Notes under the pieces: generated by a model
Database searches by the model: none
Told to the model about the DNA's origin: nothing
The model's input: only the letters and a program-made list of their open reading frames with translations
From: an uncultured Massilia sp.
GTDB lineage: Bacteria > Pseudomonadota > Gammaproteobacteria > Burkholderiales > Burkholderiaceae
Direction of reading: 5' to 3'
Length of the DNA stretch: 31,632 bases
Assembly: GCA_946886065.1 (NCBI GenBank)
Contig: CAMPHU010000027.1
Span: 1-31,632 of the forward strand
Position numbers and translations under genes: made by a program
Shown: one piece after another, positions 1 to 7,360 of the stretch
Position numbering within the stretch: position 1 is the stretch's first letter
Layout: each line of letters begins with the position of its first letter

Positions 1-203
1 GGCAAGGCCGTCGCCAAGGGCGGCGATACCGCATGGTGCGCGTCGCCCGGCAAGGCCGTCGCCAAGGGCGGCGATGCAGCGTGGTGCGCTTCGCCGGGCA
101 AGGCCGTCGCCAAGGGCGGCGATACCGCATGGTGCGCGTCGCCCGGAAAAGTGCTGACCGAAGCCGTCAGGACCGCATGGTGCGCGTCGCCCGGCAAGGC
201 ACA
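1..203. repeat. 48-bp tandem repeat, just over four copies
   Basis: Copies begin at 1, 49, 97 and 145, and a partial fifth at 193. Copies 1 and 3 are identical, and copy 2 differs at a few bases. In copy 4 the first half has diverged while the second half, ending gcatggtgcgcgtcgccc, is kept. The period is a multiple of three, so every reading frame repeats as a 16-residue unit. The array probably continues left of the window. Confidence 0.9.
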
Positions 204-216
204 GCTGGCGGCCTGA
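1..216 (+). CDS. possible 3' end of a repeat-containing ORF (partial)
   Basis: Frame 1 is open from the window edge to the TGA at 214-216 and gives 71 residues. It reads as 16-residue units of the form GKAVAKGGDTAWCASP, four times, with a short tail ending in AQLAA. Each unit carries one Cys and one Trp. I do not recognise the protein. Other frames through the GC-rich repeat are also open, including minus-strand frames, so the open frame alone does not prove coding. The start lies outside the window. Confidence 0.3.
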   Translation, partial: GKAVAKGGDTAWCASPGKAVAKGGDAAWCASPGKAVAKGGDTAWCASPGKVLTEAVRTAWCASPGKAQLAA

Positions 217-288
217 CCGCACCGCCCTTTCCCGCGGCCGGCACGGCGGACTCCGGTCCGCCGCCCGGTCGCGGGCGTTTCCGGATTC

Positions 289-552
289 TCAGGCCGGCGC
301 GTAGCCGGTATCGGCCTTGACCATCAGCGCGCGCAGTTCGCGGATGCTGAAGTCGCTGACCTCGTGCATGCGCAGCAGGATCGTGGCCCCGATCGGCAAC
401 GTGTTGTGGCGGATCTTGCTGATCACCGGCGGCGCGACTTCCAGCACGCGCGACAGCGCGGCGTCGTTCTTCAGGCGCAGCTTGTCGATGATGGCGTCGA
501 GGACGCGGTTGGGGTCGTACTGTGCCTCGGAAGGCAGGCGGCGGATCGGCAT
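289..552 (-). CDS. small HTH (XRE/lambda-repressor-like) DNA-binding protein
   Basis: An 87-residue cytoplasmic protein. Residues about 15-75 look like a compact helix-turn-helix fold: the stretch around NDAALSRVLEVAPPVISKIR reads as the two HTH helices, with the turn at EVAP and the recognition helix at PVISKIRH. No other domain is present, so it is probably a transcription regulator or an orphan Cro/CI-like protein. The ATG at 552 is preceded by a weak purine-rich site (gaaagag). Upstream is an unusually AT-rich promoter region with a 17-bp dyad, which suggests autoregulation. The fold assignment comes from reading the sequence; the targets are unknown. Confidence 0.75.
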   Translation of the reverse strand: MPIRRLPSEAQYDPNRVLDAIIDKLRLKNDAALSRVLEVAPPVISKIRHNTLPIGATILLRMHEVSDFSIRELRALMVKADTGYAPA

Positions 553-583
553 GGCGGCTCTTTCAGGAATATTATTAATTTAT

Positions 584-600
584 TAAATTCTCGGAATTTA
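584..600. promoter_or_regulatory. 17-bp dyad upstream of the HTH gene
   Basis: TAAATTC-tcg-GAATTTA is a perfect 7-bp inverted repeat with a 3-bp spacer, 32 bp upstream of the HTH gene start and inside the AT-rich stretch that must hold its promoter. It is a natural operator candidate for that protein. Beyond it, 601-811 contains no gene I can support. Confidence 0.5.
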
Positions 601-811
601 CAGCGAAAGTTAGCACCTGGAGCCAGAACAGCACCATTTATATGGCTTTTTTCGCGGATTGCGAAATGATACATACATTGCTTAACTTTTGCTCAAGGCC
701 GCTGGTTTTTGCCGATGCAGGGGACGTGACGCGGCGCCGGCCCTGCGTTTGCATGGCCGGAATCGGGAAGGAGGGACCAGGCTGCGCGGGCGGCGGCCTG
801 GGAGGCGAGGC

Positions 812-1045
812 TTATTTCGCCCGCTTGGGCTTGGCGAAGGCGCTGGCCTGGTACAGGGCGCGCGCGTCCTCATGCGCGCGGTCGAGGCTGCGCATGGCCG
901 GCTTGTCGTCGTGGGCGACGAAATAGCCGGCATCCTGGGCATCCACCACGATCTTGATCGCGGCGGCGTCGTCGAGATTGTATTTTTCGACGATCAGGGT
1001 GGTGACTTCGTCCAGGTATGCTTCGTAGGTCATCGGTTTTTTCAT
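812..1045 (-). CDS. conserved-looking small hypothetical protein
   Basis: A 77-residue soluble protein, rich in acidic residues at the start and ending in a basic tail (KPKRAK). I do not recognise a domain. It reads as mostly helical (MTYEAYLDEVTTLIVEKYNL). The ATG at 1045 has an AGAGG ribosome site 6 bp upstream. It starts 7 bp after the stop of the upstream epimerase-like gene on the same strand, so the two are probably co-transcribed. The function is unknown; the spacing and ribosome site support a real gene. Confidence 0.7.
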   Translation of the reverse strand: MKKPMTYEAYLDEVTTLIVEKYNLDDAAAIKIVVDAQDAGYFVAHDDKPAMRSLDRAHEDARALYQASAFAKPKRAK

Positions 1046-1052
1046 GGCGCCT

Positions 1053-1937
1053 CTATTGTACGGCCAGCGCCCGCAGCGCGGTAGCGACGTCCGGATAGCG
1101 CAGGCGCACCTTCAGCTCGCGTTTCATGCGCGTGTTGTCGAGCCGGCGCGACTCGGACATGAAGGACAGCAGCACCGGCGACACCACCTTCTCCAGCTCG
1201 GCGCGCGGCAGGCGCGGCGGACGCCGCAGCGCAAGCGCGTCGGCAACGGCGTCGAAATACTCGCCCATCTTCATGCGCGTATCGTCCACCGCGTGATAGA
1301 CCCGCCCCGGCCGTCCATGCCGCAGCGCCTGCAGCACGATGCGCGCCAGGTCGTCCGCATGGATATGGCTCGTGTACACGTCGTCCTCGGCGCGCAGCGC
1401 CGGCGTGCCCTGCTCCAGGCGCTTGAGCGGCAAGCGGTCCTGCGCATAGATGCCGGGCACGCGCAGGATCGCCAGCCGGGCGCCGGTGGCCATGGCCCAG
1501 GCGCGCAGCACCCGTTCGGCATCGACGCGGCGCAGCGCGCGCGCATTGCGCGGCGCCGCCGGGCGCTGCTCGCCGACCAGCGCACCGCCGCAGTCGCCGT
1601 AGACGCCGCTGGTGCTGACGTAGACCATGCGCCTGACCTGGCCCAGCGCCGCCACCAGGCGGCGCGTGCGCAGGTCCTGCGGCCCTTGCTGCTGCGGCGG
1701 CGCGAGATGCAGCACCCAGGGTGCCAGGCCGCGCAGGCGCGCCAGGGTGTGCGGGCGGTCGAGATCGGCCACCACCGGCACGGCGCCGGCGGCGCGCAGG
1801 GCGGCGCGGCGCTCCGGCTGGCTGGTGAGGGCGAACACGCGGAAGCGGCCGTTCAGCAGCGGCAGCAGGCGCATGCCGACGTCGCCGCAACCGACGACGA
1901 GCAGGCGGGGACGGTCGAAGGCGGCGGATCGGGGCAT
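1053..1937 (-). CDS. NAD(P)-dependent epimerase/dehydratase-like protein (atypical extended SDR)
   Basis: About 294 residues. The N-terminal Rossmann motif LLVVGCGDVG binds the dinucleotide, and YVSTSGVYGD holds the Ser and Tyr region of extended SDRs. The canonical YxxxK is not clear, as in YeeZ-type family members, so the activity is unknown. The later part has the family's HIHADDLARIV segment, usual before the C-terminal subdomain. I chose the ATG at 1937; an in-frame GTG at 1982 would add 15 residues rich in Pro and Arg that look unlike a Rossmann N-terminus. It is followed at once by the small gene at 812-1045. Confidence 0.8.
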   Translation of the reverse strand: MPRSAAFDRPRLLVVGCGDVGMRLLPLLNGRFRVFALTSQPERRAALRAAGAVPVVADLDRPHTLARLRGLAPWVLHLAPPQQQGPQDLRTRRLVAALGQVRRMVYVSTSGVYGDCGGALVGEQRPAAPRNARALRRVDAERVLRAWAMATGARLAILRVPGIYAQDRLPLKRLEQGTPALRAEDDVYTSHIHADDLARIVLQALRHGRPGRVYHAVDDTRMKMGEYFDAVADALALRRPPRLPRAELEKVVSPVLLSFMSESRRLDNTRMKRELKVRLRYPDVATALRALAVQ

Positions 1938-2023
1938 GGGTCGGGGCAAGGCTGAGCGGATCGGAGCCGGGTACTCTAGCACAGCGCCCGCCGGGGCGTT
2001 CCCCGGCCCCGGCGGGGCCGGTG

Positions 2024-2029
2024 TAGAAT
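2024..2029 (+). promoter_or_regulatory. -10-like TAGAAT before the oxidoreductase gene
   Basis: TAGAAT sits 95 bp before the start codon and is followed directly by GGCGCC. No -35 match is seen at the usual distance, so this is a tentative -10. The same TA(A/G)AAT-GGCG arrangement recurs before the SDR gene at 16309. Confidence 0.35.
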
Positions 2030-2038
2030 GGCGCCCTT

Positions 2039-2079
2039 ATGGAGTGGCACTCGCAGTAAAACTCGCAGTAAAACTCCAT
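2039..2079 (+). promoter_or_regulatory. leader hairpin with 12-bp tandem repeat in its loop
   Basis: ATGGAGT (2039-2045) and ACTCCAT (2073-2079) form a 7-bp stem. The 27-nt loop holds two exact copies of ctcgcagtaaaa (2050-2061 and 2062-2073, the last base shared with the stem). If transcription starts near 2036, this is the 5' end of an ~88-nt leader. Confidence 0.4.
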
Positions 2080-2124
2080 CAGATCAACAGCTTGCACCAG
2101 CAGGCGCACAACCGACGATATCGC

Positions 2125-3153
2125 ATGACCTACCAAGTTACCGTCCAGCCGAGCGGCCACCAGTTCACCTGCGAAGCCGACGAAACCGTCCTCGCCGCCG
2201 CCATCCGCGCCGGCATCGGCCTGCCCTACGGCTGCAAGAATGGCGCCTGCGGCTCGTGCAAGGGCAAGGTGCTCGAAGGCGCGGTGGACCACAAGCCGCA
2301 CCAGCAGCGCGCCCTGAGCGACACCGAGAAAACCCAGGGCATGTCCCTGTTCTGCTGCGCCGTGCCGGAAGGCGACCTCGTGATCGAGGCGCGCGAAGTG
2401 GGCGGCAGCAGCGATTACCCGGTGCGCAAGATGCCGACCCGGATCGCCGCCATCCGCAAGGCCGCGCCGGACGTCGCCATCGTCAACCTGCAGTTGCCGG
2501 CCAACGAAGCGCTGGCCTACCGCGCCGGCCAGTACATCGAATTCCTGCTCAAGGACGGCAAGCGCCGCGCCTACAGCATCGGCAACGCCCCCTCCTTCGA
2601 CGGCCCGCTCGAACTGCACATCCGCCACCTGCCGGGCGGCCTGTTCACCGACCACGTGTTCGGCGCCATGAAGGAGCGCGACATCCTGCGCTTCGAAGGC
2701 CCGCTGGGCACCTTCTTCCTGCGCGAAGAATCGGACAAGCCGATCGTGCTGCTGGCCTCGGGCACCGGCTTCGCCCCGGTGAAGGCGCTGGTCGAGCACC
2801 TGATGCACCTGAAGTCGGAGCGTCCGGTACGCCTGTACTGGGGCGGCCGCCGTCCGCAAGACCTGTACATGGACGAACTGTGCCGCGCCTGGGAAACCAC
2901 GCTGCCCGACTTCCGCTACGTGCCGGTCATTTCCGACGCGCTCCCCGAGGACAACTGGCAGGGCCGCACCGGCTACGTGCACGCGGCCGTGATGCAGGAC
3001 ATCCCCGACCTCTCGGGCTGGCAGGTGTATGCCTGCGGCGCGCCCATCATGGTCGATTCGGCTCGCAACGATTACAGCGCGCAGTGCGGCCTGCCGGCCG
3101 ACGAGTTCTACGCCGACGCCTTCACCTCGGAAGCGGACCTGGCGCAGCCGTGA
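2125..3153 (+). CDS. 2Fe-2S ferredoxin-FAD/NAD(P) oxidoreductase (CDP-6-deoxyglucoseen reductase-like)
   Basis: A 342-residue soluble electron-transfer flavoprotein. Residues 1-92 are a plant-type ferredoxin domain with cluster ligands C37, C42, C45 and C77 or C78. The FAD domain has RAYSIGNAP (148-156), and the NAD(P) domain has ASGTGFAP (211-218) and YACGAP (302-307). It passes electrons from NAD(P)H through FAD to the 2Fe-2S centre. Proteins of this design in this group are often named CDP-6-deoxy-delta-3,4-glucoseen reductase, but no deoxysugar genes lie nearby, so the partner is unknown. The ATG at 2125 begins at the ferredoxin fold; the longer open frame upstream reads through the leader. 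Confidence 0.9.
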   Translation: MTYQVTVQPSGHQFTCEADETVLAAAIRAGIGLPYGCKNGACGSCKGKVLEGAVDHKPHQQRALSDTEKTQGMSLFCCAVPEGDLVIEAREVGGSSDYPVRKMPTRIAAIRKAAPDVAIVNLQLPANEALAYRAGQYIEFLLKDGKRRAYSIGNAPSFDGPLELHIRHLPGGLFTDHVFGAMKERDILRFEGPLGTFFLREESDKPIVLLASGTGFAPVKALVEHLMHLKSERPVRLYWGGRRPQDLYMDELCRAWETTLPDFRYVPVISDALPEDNWQGRTGYVHAAVMQDIPDLSGWQVYACGAPIMVDSARNDYSAQCGLPADEFYADAFTSEADLAQP

Positions 3154-3189
3154 TGTGACGCCCCGACGGCGTGCAGCCGGGGTTTCGTG

Positions 3190-3195
3190 CAGAAT
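3190..3195 (+). promoter_or_regulatory. -10-like CAGAAT before the MFS gene
   Basis: CAGAAT followed by AGCGGG lies 17 bp before the first ATG of the transporter. It resembles the other -10-like hexamers with GC-rich discriminators in this window. No clear -35. Confidence 0.3.
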
Positions 3196-3212
3196 AGCGG
3201 GCTCGACCCGCA

Positions 3213-4460
3213 ATGCCCGCCCACCCCATGTCTCTCGCCGTCCTGCGCAACCGCAACCTCTCCTTCTACCTGTCCGCGCGCTTCCTGGGCACCCTCGCGG
3301 TCCAGATGCAAAGCGTCGCCATCGGCTGGCAGGTCTACCAGATCACCGGCAGCCTGTTCGACCTGGGCCTCATCGGCCTGGCCCAGTTCGCGCCCTTCCT
3401 GGTCCTGATCCTGTGGGCCGGCCACGTAGCCGACCGCCACAACCGCCGCCTCATCGTCCTGCTGTGCATGGCCGCCCAGCTGCTGTGCAGCCTGATGCTG
3501 GTCGCCTTCACGGCCAGCGGCAGCCGGGTCGTGTGGCCGGTGTTCGCGATCCTGGTGCTGTTCGGCAGCGCGCGCGCCTTCATGATGCCGGCATCGCAGG
3601 CGGTGCTCAAGAACCTGGTGCCGGACCGCGACTTCAGCCAGGCCGTGGCGCTCGGTTCCTCGAGCTTCCACGTGGCCGTGATCGCCGGCCCCATCATCGG
3701 CGGCCTGCTCTATGTGTTCGGGCCGCAGACGGTGCACATGACGTCGAGCTGCTTGCTGGCGGTCGCGGTGCTCCTGATGTCCGCCACCCGCAGCGTGCAG
3801 CAGACCGTGAGCAAGGCGCCGGTCAGCTGGCACACCCTGCTGGAAGGCCTGCGCTTCGTGCGCTCCCGCCCCATCGTGCTGGGCGCGATCTCGCTCGACC
3901 TGTTCGCGGTGCTGTTCGGCGGCGCCACCGCCCTGCTCCCGGCCTATGCCCACGACGTGCTGCACGCCGGCCCCACCGGCCTGGGCCTGCTGCGCACCGC
4001 GCCCGGCGCCGGCGCCGCGCTGTGCTCGATCGCCCTGGCCTTCTTCCCGATCACGCGCCGGGTCGGCGCCTGGATGTTCGGCGGCGTGGCCATCTTCGGC
4101 CTGTGCACGCTGGTGCTGGGCTGGACCGCGAGCTTCCCGGTGGCCCTGGGCGCGCTGTTCCTGCTGGGCGCGGGCGACATGGTCAGCGTCTATATCCGCC
4201 ACCTGCTGGTGCAGTACGAAACGCCGGACGAGATCCGCGGCCGCGTCAGCGCCGTCAACTCGGTGTTCATCGGCGCCTCCAATGAACTGGGCGAGTTCGA
4301 GTCCGGCGTCACGGCGGGCTGGCTCGGCCTGGTGCGCGCGATCCTGCTGGGCGGGGCCGCCACCCTGTTCGTCACCGGCTTGTGGGCGGTGCTGTTTCCC
4401 GTGCTCTCCAGGATGGACCGCTTCCCTCACCACGCGCAGGACCACAAGACCGGAACCTAG
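3213..4460 (+). CDS. MFS transporter, EntS-like family
   Basis: A 415-residue integral membrane protein with about twelve hydrophobic segments. It starts SLAVLRNRNLSFYLSARF and has the loop 2-3 signature GHVADRHNRR, typical of the drug/siderophore exporters of the EntS (MFS_3) group. The substrate is unknown; export of a small molecule is the family's usual role. The ATG at 3213 has an alternative at 3228 (MSLAVLRN), and neither has a clear ribosome site. It follows the oxidoreductase by 59 bp but probably has its own promoter. No siderophore or resistance gene lies next to it. Confidence 0.88.
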   Translation: MPAHPMSLAVLRNRNLSFYLSARFLGTLAVQMQSVAIGWQVYQITGSLFDLGLIGLAQFAPFLVLILWAGHVADRHNRRLIVLLCMAAQLLCSLMLVAFTASGSRVVWPVFAILVLFGSARAFMMPASQAVLKNLVPDRDFSQAVALGSSSFHVAVIAGPIIGGLLYVFGPQTVHMTSSCLLAVAVLLMSATRSVQQTVSKAPVSWHTLLEGLRFVRSRPIVLGAISLDLFAVLFGGATALLPAYAHDVLHAGPTGLGLLRTAPGAGAALCSIALAFFPITRRVGAWMFGGVAIFGLCTLVLGWTASFPVALGALFLLGAGDMVSVYIRHLLVQYETPDEIRGRVSAVNSVFIGASNELGEFESGVTAGWLGLVRAILLGGAATLFVTGLWAVLFPVLSRMDRFPHHAQDHKTGT

Positions 4461-4466
4461 CCGCGC

Positions 4467-4472
4467 TACAAT
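4467..4472 (+). promoter_or_regulatory. -10-like TACAAT before the two-component operon
   Basis: TACAAT lies seven bases after the transporter stop and 36 bp before the regulator start. The -35 region is poor. It is the only candidate promoter between the two genes. Confidence 0.35.
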
Positions 4473-4502
4473 CGTGGTTCCTGACCCATGGCTGCCCGAC
4501 CG

Positions 4503-5207
4503 ATGAACCGTCCCTCGCTGAGCATATTGCTGGTCGAAGACCATCCGACGATTGCGCGCCAGGTGGCCGGCTTCCTCGATGGGCTGCAGTGGCAGACCGA
4601 CCATGCGGCCACCGGCCGCCTCGCCATCGAGCTGGCGACTCGCCATGCCTACGACGTGGTGCTGCTCGACCTCAACCTGCCCGACATCGACGGCCTGGAA
4701 GTCTGCCGCCAGATCAAGTCGAACGCCCCCAGCAACGTGCCGGTCCTGATGCTGACCGCGCGCGACGCCTTCGAGGACAAGGCGCGCGGTTTCCGCGACG
4801 GCGCCGACGACTATCTCACCAAGCCCTTCGACCTGCGCGAGCTCGCCCTGCGCTGCGAGGCATTGGCGCGGCGCGGCCAGCTGCACCTGCGCCAGGAGAT
4901 GCAGGTCGGGCCCTTGACCTTGCTGCCGCGCGAGATGCGGGCCGCCTACGCGGGCATACCCCTGGTGCTGACCCAGACCGGGTTCAGGATCTTGCTCCTG
5001 CTGTGCAAGGAATACCCGCACCCGGTCCCGCGCTCGGCCCTGGTCCGGCATTTGTGGGGGGACGAACCGCCGGACAGCGATGCGCTCAAGTCCCACATCT
5101 ACACCCTGCGCAAGCAGCTGGAACAGGCATCCGGTCGCAAGCTGCTGGCGACCATCCTGAACCTGGGCTACCGGCTCGAGCTCGACACGGCGCCGCAGGA
5201 TGGCTAA
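4503..5207 (+). CDS. OmpR-family response regulator
   Basis: A 234-residue cytoplasmic transcription factor. The receiver domain (about 8-120) has the acidic pair E12/D13, phospho-acceptor D56 in LLDLNLPDIDG, T85 and K107 in LTKPFD. The C-terminal winged helix (about 135-230) has LTQTGFRILLLL and the recognition region SHIYTLRKQLE, then NLGYRL. I start it at 4503 (MNRPSLSILL); a start at 4488 would add MAARP. The stop overlaps the kinase start by 8 bp, so the pair is translationally coupled. Downstream of the kinase, an 11-bp tandem repeat before the esterase could be its binding site. This is an inference. Confidence 0.92.
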   Translation: MNRPSLSILLVEDHPTIARQVAGFLDGLQWQTDHAATGRLAIELATRHAYDVVLLDLNLPDIDGLEVCRQIKSNAPSNVPVLMLTARDAFEDKARGFRDGADDYLTKPFDLRELALRCEALARRGQLHLRQEMQVGPLTLLPREMRAAYAGIPLVLTQTGFRILLLLCKEYPHPVPRSALVRHLWGDEPPDSDALKSHIYTLRKQLEQASGRKLLATILNLGYRLELDTAPQDG

Positions 5208-6396
5208 GTCGATCCGGCAGGGATTGTTCACGGCGCTGGCCGGCTTCACGGTCCTGATCTGCCTGTGCTACACGGGCCTGGCGGTCGTGATCGCCTACGT
5301 CACCGAGGACATGCTGGTCGAGCGCCTGCTGGAACGGGAAGCGCGCGCCATCGCGCGCCATGTGGCGCAGCACGGCAGCATTCCGCCGGCGCGCAGCGAC
5401 CTGATCGCCGTCTACGCCAGCCATGCGGCCTTGCCCGCCATCGTGCGGGAGGCTGCGGGGCCGGCGGAGCGGCGCGCCGAGGTGTTCGCCGGCGGCGGAC
5501 GCCACTACCACCTGCTTGCGCTCGACCTGGGCACGCGGCGCGTCTGGCTGCTGGCCGACGTGGCTCCCCTGCTGGTGGTGTCCAAGGTGATCCAGGATGT
5601 GGGCGGCGTGCTGATCTTCGTGGCGCTGGGACTGATCGCGCTGGCCCTGCTGCTGGCCTGGCTGCTGGCCCGGCGCCTGGTCCAGCCTTTGCAGACCCTC
5701 GCCGCGGAAGCGCGCGCCCTGCGCCCCGGCGGCCCGATCGCCTTCAGCGCGCGCGGCCGGCGCGATGAAATCGGCTATCTCGCCGGGCGCCTGGAAACGA
5801 GTTTCAGCGAATTGCAGGCCGCGCTGCAGCGCGAGCACGCATTCACGCGCGACGTCGGCCACGAGCTGCGCACGCCGCTCACCATCATGAACAACACGCT
5901 CGCCACGCGCCCTGTCGGCGACGCGGAAGCGGCGCAGCTGCAGGCCGGGCTGGACGAGATCAGGAATACGGTGGACGTGCTGTTCGCGCTCGCCCGCGCC
6001 GAGCAGCTCGGCAGCGAGCGCTTCGACCTGCGCGCCTGCATCGAGCAATGCCTGCTGCGCGTGCTGGAGGAAGGCCGCTGGGATGCCGGCCGCTGGACGC
6101 TCGACCTGCCCGAACGCCTGGAGGTCGCCGGCAACCCGCACCTGGCCGCGCTGCTGGTCCATAACTGCGTGGGCAATGCCCTCTTCCACGGCGGGCCCCA
6201 GGCGCGGCTCGGCCTGAGCTGGGCCGACGGCCGGCTGGTGATCGCGAATACCGTGACGGAGGGAGAGCCGGGCCGCATCCAGGGCTTTTCGCACGGGCAG
6301 AACCTGCTCGCGCGCGTGGCCCGCGCCATGCACTGGGAGCTCGGCGTCCACCCGGGCCCGTCGAGCTACCGCGTCGAGATCCGCCCTGCCGGCTGA
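5200..6396 (+). CDS. sensor histidine kinase with divergent ATP-binding domain
   Basis: A 398-residue inner-membrane sensor. TM1 is at about 10-33, a ~90-residue periplasmic part follows, then TM2 at about 135-157, HAMP, and the H-box VGHELRTPLTIMNN with phospho-acceptor H221. The N-box is present (HNCVGNALFH, N322/N326). The G1 box is not standard: LVIANTVTEG stands where DxGxG is expected. The G2 glycine-rich loop is reduced to FSHGQNLLARV. Asn in place of the G1 Asp occurs in some kinase subfamilies, so activity is possible but not certain. It phosphorylates the regulator encoded just upstream, by operon logic. The signal is unknown. Confidence 0.88.
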   Translation: MAKSIRQGLFTALAGFTVLICLCYTGLAVVIAYVTEDMLVERLLEREARAIARHVAQHGSIPPARSDLIAVYASHAALPAIVREAAGPAERRAEVFAGGGRHYHLLALDLGTRRVWLLADVAPLLVVSKVIQDVGGVLIFVALGLIALALLLAWLLARRLVQPLQTLAAEARALRPGGPIAFSARGRRDEIGYLAGRLETSFSELQAALQREHAFTRDVGHELRTPLTIMNNTLATRPVGDAEAAQLQAGLDEIRNTVDVLFALARAEQLGSERFDLRACIEQCLLRVLEEGRWDAGRWTLDLPERLEVAGNPHLAALLVHNCVGNALFHGGPQARLGLSWADGRLVIANTVTEGEPGRIQGFSHGQNLLARVARAMHWELGVHPGPSSYRVEIRPAG

Positions 6397-6405
6397 AACC
6401 CGCTG

Positions 6406-6427
6406 GATTTCACCGCGATTTCACCGC
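6406..6427 (+). promoter_or_regulatory. 11-bp tandem repeat, candidate response-regulator box
   Basis: GATTTCACCGC occurs twice back to back (6406-6416 and 6417-6427). Read as TTTCACC-N4-TTTCACC it has the 7-4-7 direct-repeat layout known for PhoB/OmpR-family binding sites, one helical turn apart. It lies 42 bp before the esterase start and just after the two-component genes. Confidence 0.5.
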
Positions 6428-6469
6428 CGCTTGACTACGCTGGCTGCTCCATTCACCAGGAGCACGTCC

Positions 6470-7345
6470 ATGAAAATCCTGATCGCCCTGATCGCCCTGT
6501 CCTGCGCCTGCAGCACGGCGCTGGCCCAAGCCGGCAAGCTCGTTCACAAGGAAGAAAAGCGCAAGTACATCGTGTACACGCCCGCGTCCTACCACAGCGA
6601 AGCGCAGCAATCCTATCCGGTCGTCTTCAACTTCCACGGCGGCGGCATGAGCATGACCGAGCAGATGCTGTACAGCCAGATGAACCGGACGGCGGACCGC
6701 CACCGCTTCATCGTGGTCTACCCGCAAGGCATCAAGCAGGACTGGAACGTCGGCTTCGACATGCCCTACCTGGAAGGGACCGACGACGTCGGCTTCACGC
6801 AGGCGCTGCTGGCGAAGCTCAAGCAGGACTACCGCATCGACGGCAGCCGCGTGTATGCCACCGGCCTGTCGCGCGGCGGCTTCTTCGCGCTGCGCCTCGC
6901 GGCCGATCTGCCGGAGGTGTTCGCGGCCGTGGCCTCGGTGGGCGGGCCGACGCCGAAGCCGCTGGTCCAGCATCACACGAAGATGGGCAAGGTCGGCGTG
7001 ATGCTGATCCACGGCACGGCGGACCAGGTGGTGGCCTACGGCGGCAAACCGACCGGCTACCTGTCCGCCGAGGACAGCCAGCGCTACTGGGCCGAACGCA
7101 ATGGCCTGGCCTCGGTCCCGGCGCGCTCACGCACGATCGACGCCGACAAGGGCGACGGCACCGACGTGACCTATCTCGAACAGGCCGACGGCGAACGCGG
7201 CGTGGCGCTGGTGACGGTGAAGGACGGCGGCCATACCTGGCCGGGCGCCGATCCCTTCAATATCGGCCTGCCGATCGGGAAGACCACGCGCGACATCGAT
7301 GCCAATGAGCTGATGTGGCAGTTCTTCAGCCGGCACCGGAAATGA
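6470..7345 (+). CDS. secreted PHB-depolymerase-type esterase (alpha/beta hydrolase)
   Basis: A 291-residue exported protein. Residues 1-20 form a signal peptide with an Ala-Leu-Ala-Gln end. The alpha/beta hydrolase core has the oxyanion loop HGGG (56-59), nucleophile S134 in GLSRGG, and likely catalytic D185 (HGTADQ) and H255 (DGGHTWPG). This is the LpqC/poly(3-hydroxybutyrate) depolymerase-like esterase group, which also includes feruloyl and acetyl-xylan esterases, so the substrate cannot be fixed. The ATG at 6470 has AGGAG 7 bp upstream, and an upstream in-frame ATG at 6431 is less likely. The tandem repeat in its promoter suggests control by the adjacent two-component system. Confidence 0.88.
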   Translation: MKILIALIALSCACSTALAQAGKLVHKEEKRKYIVYTPASYHSEAQQSYPVVFNFHGGGMSMTEQMLYSQMNRTADRHRFIVVYPQGIKQDWNVGFDMPYLEGTDDVGFTQALLAKLKQDYRIDGSRVYATGLSRGGFFALRLAADLPEVFAAVASVGGPTPKPLVQHHTKMGKVGVMLIHGTADQVVAYGGKPTGYLSAEDSQRYWAERNGLASVPARSRTIDADKGDGTDVTYLEQADGERGVALVTVKDGGHTWPGADPFNIGLPIGKTTRDIDANELMWQFFSRHRK

Positions 7346-7360
7346 ACGGCGCGCCGGCCC

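Noticed and set aside
1..203. CRISPR array
   Set aside because: The 48-bp units are contiguous, with no unique spacers between repeats.
1042..3213. 723-codon open frame on the minus strand
   Set aside because: It runs antisense to the 2Fe-2S oxidoreductase and through the SDR gene in another frame; its Arg/Ala/Gly/His-rich product is what GC-rich antisense frames give.
3108..5249. 713-codon open frame on the minus strand
   Set aside because: It is antisense to the MFS transporter and response regulator, both clearly real; the product is Gln/Ala/Gly-rich with no domain.
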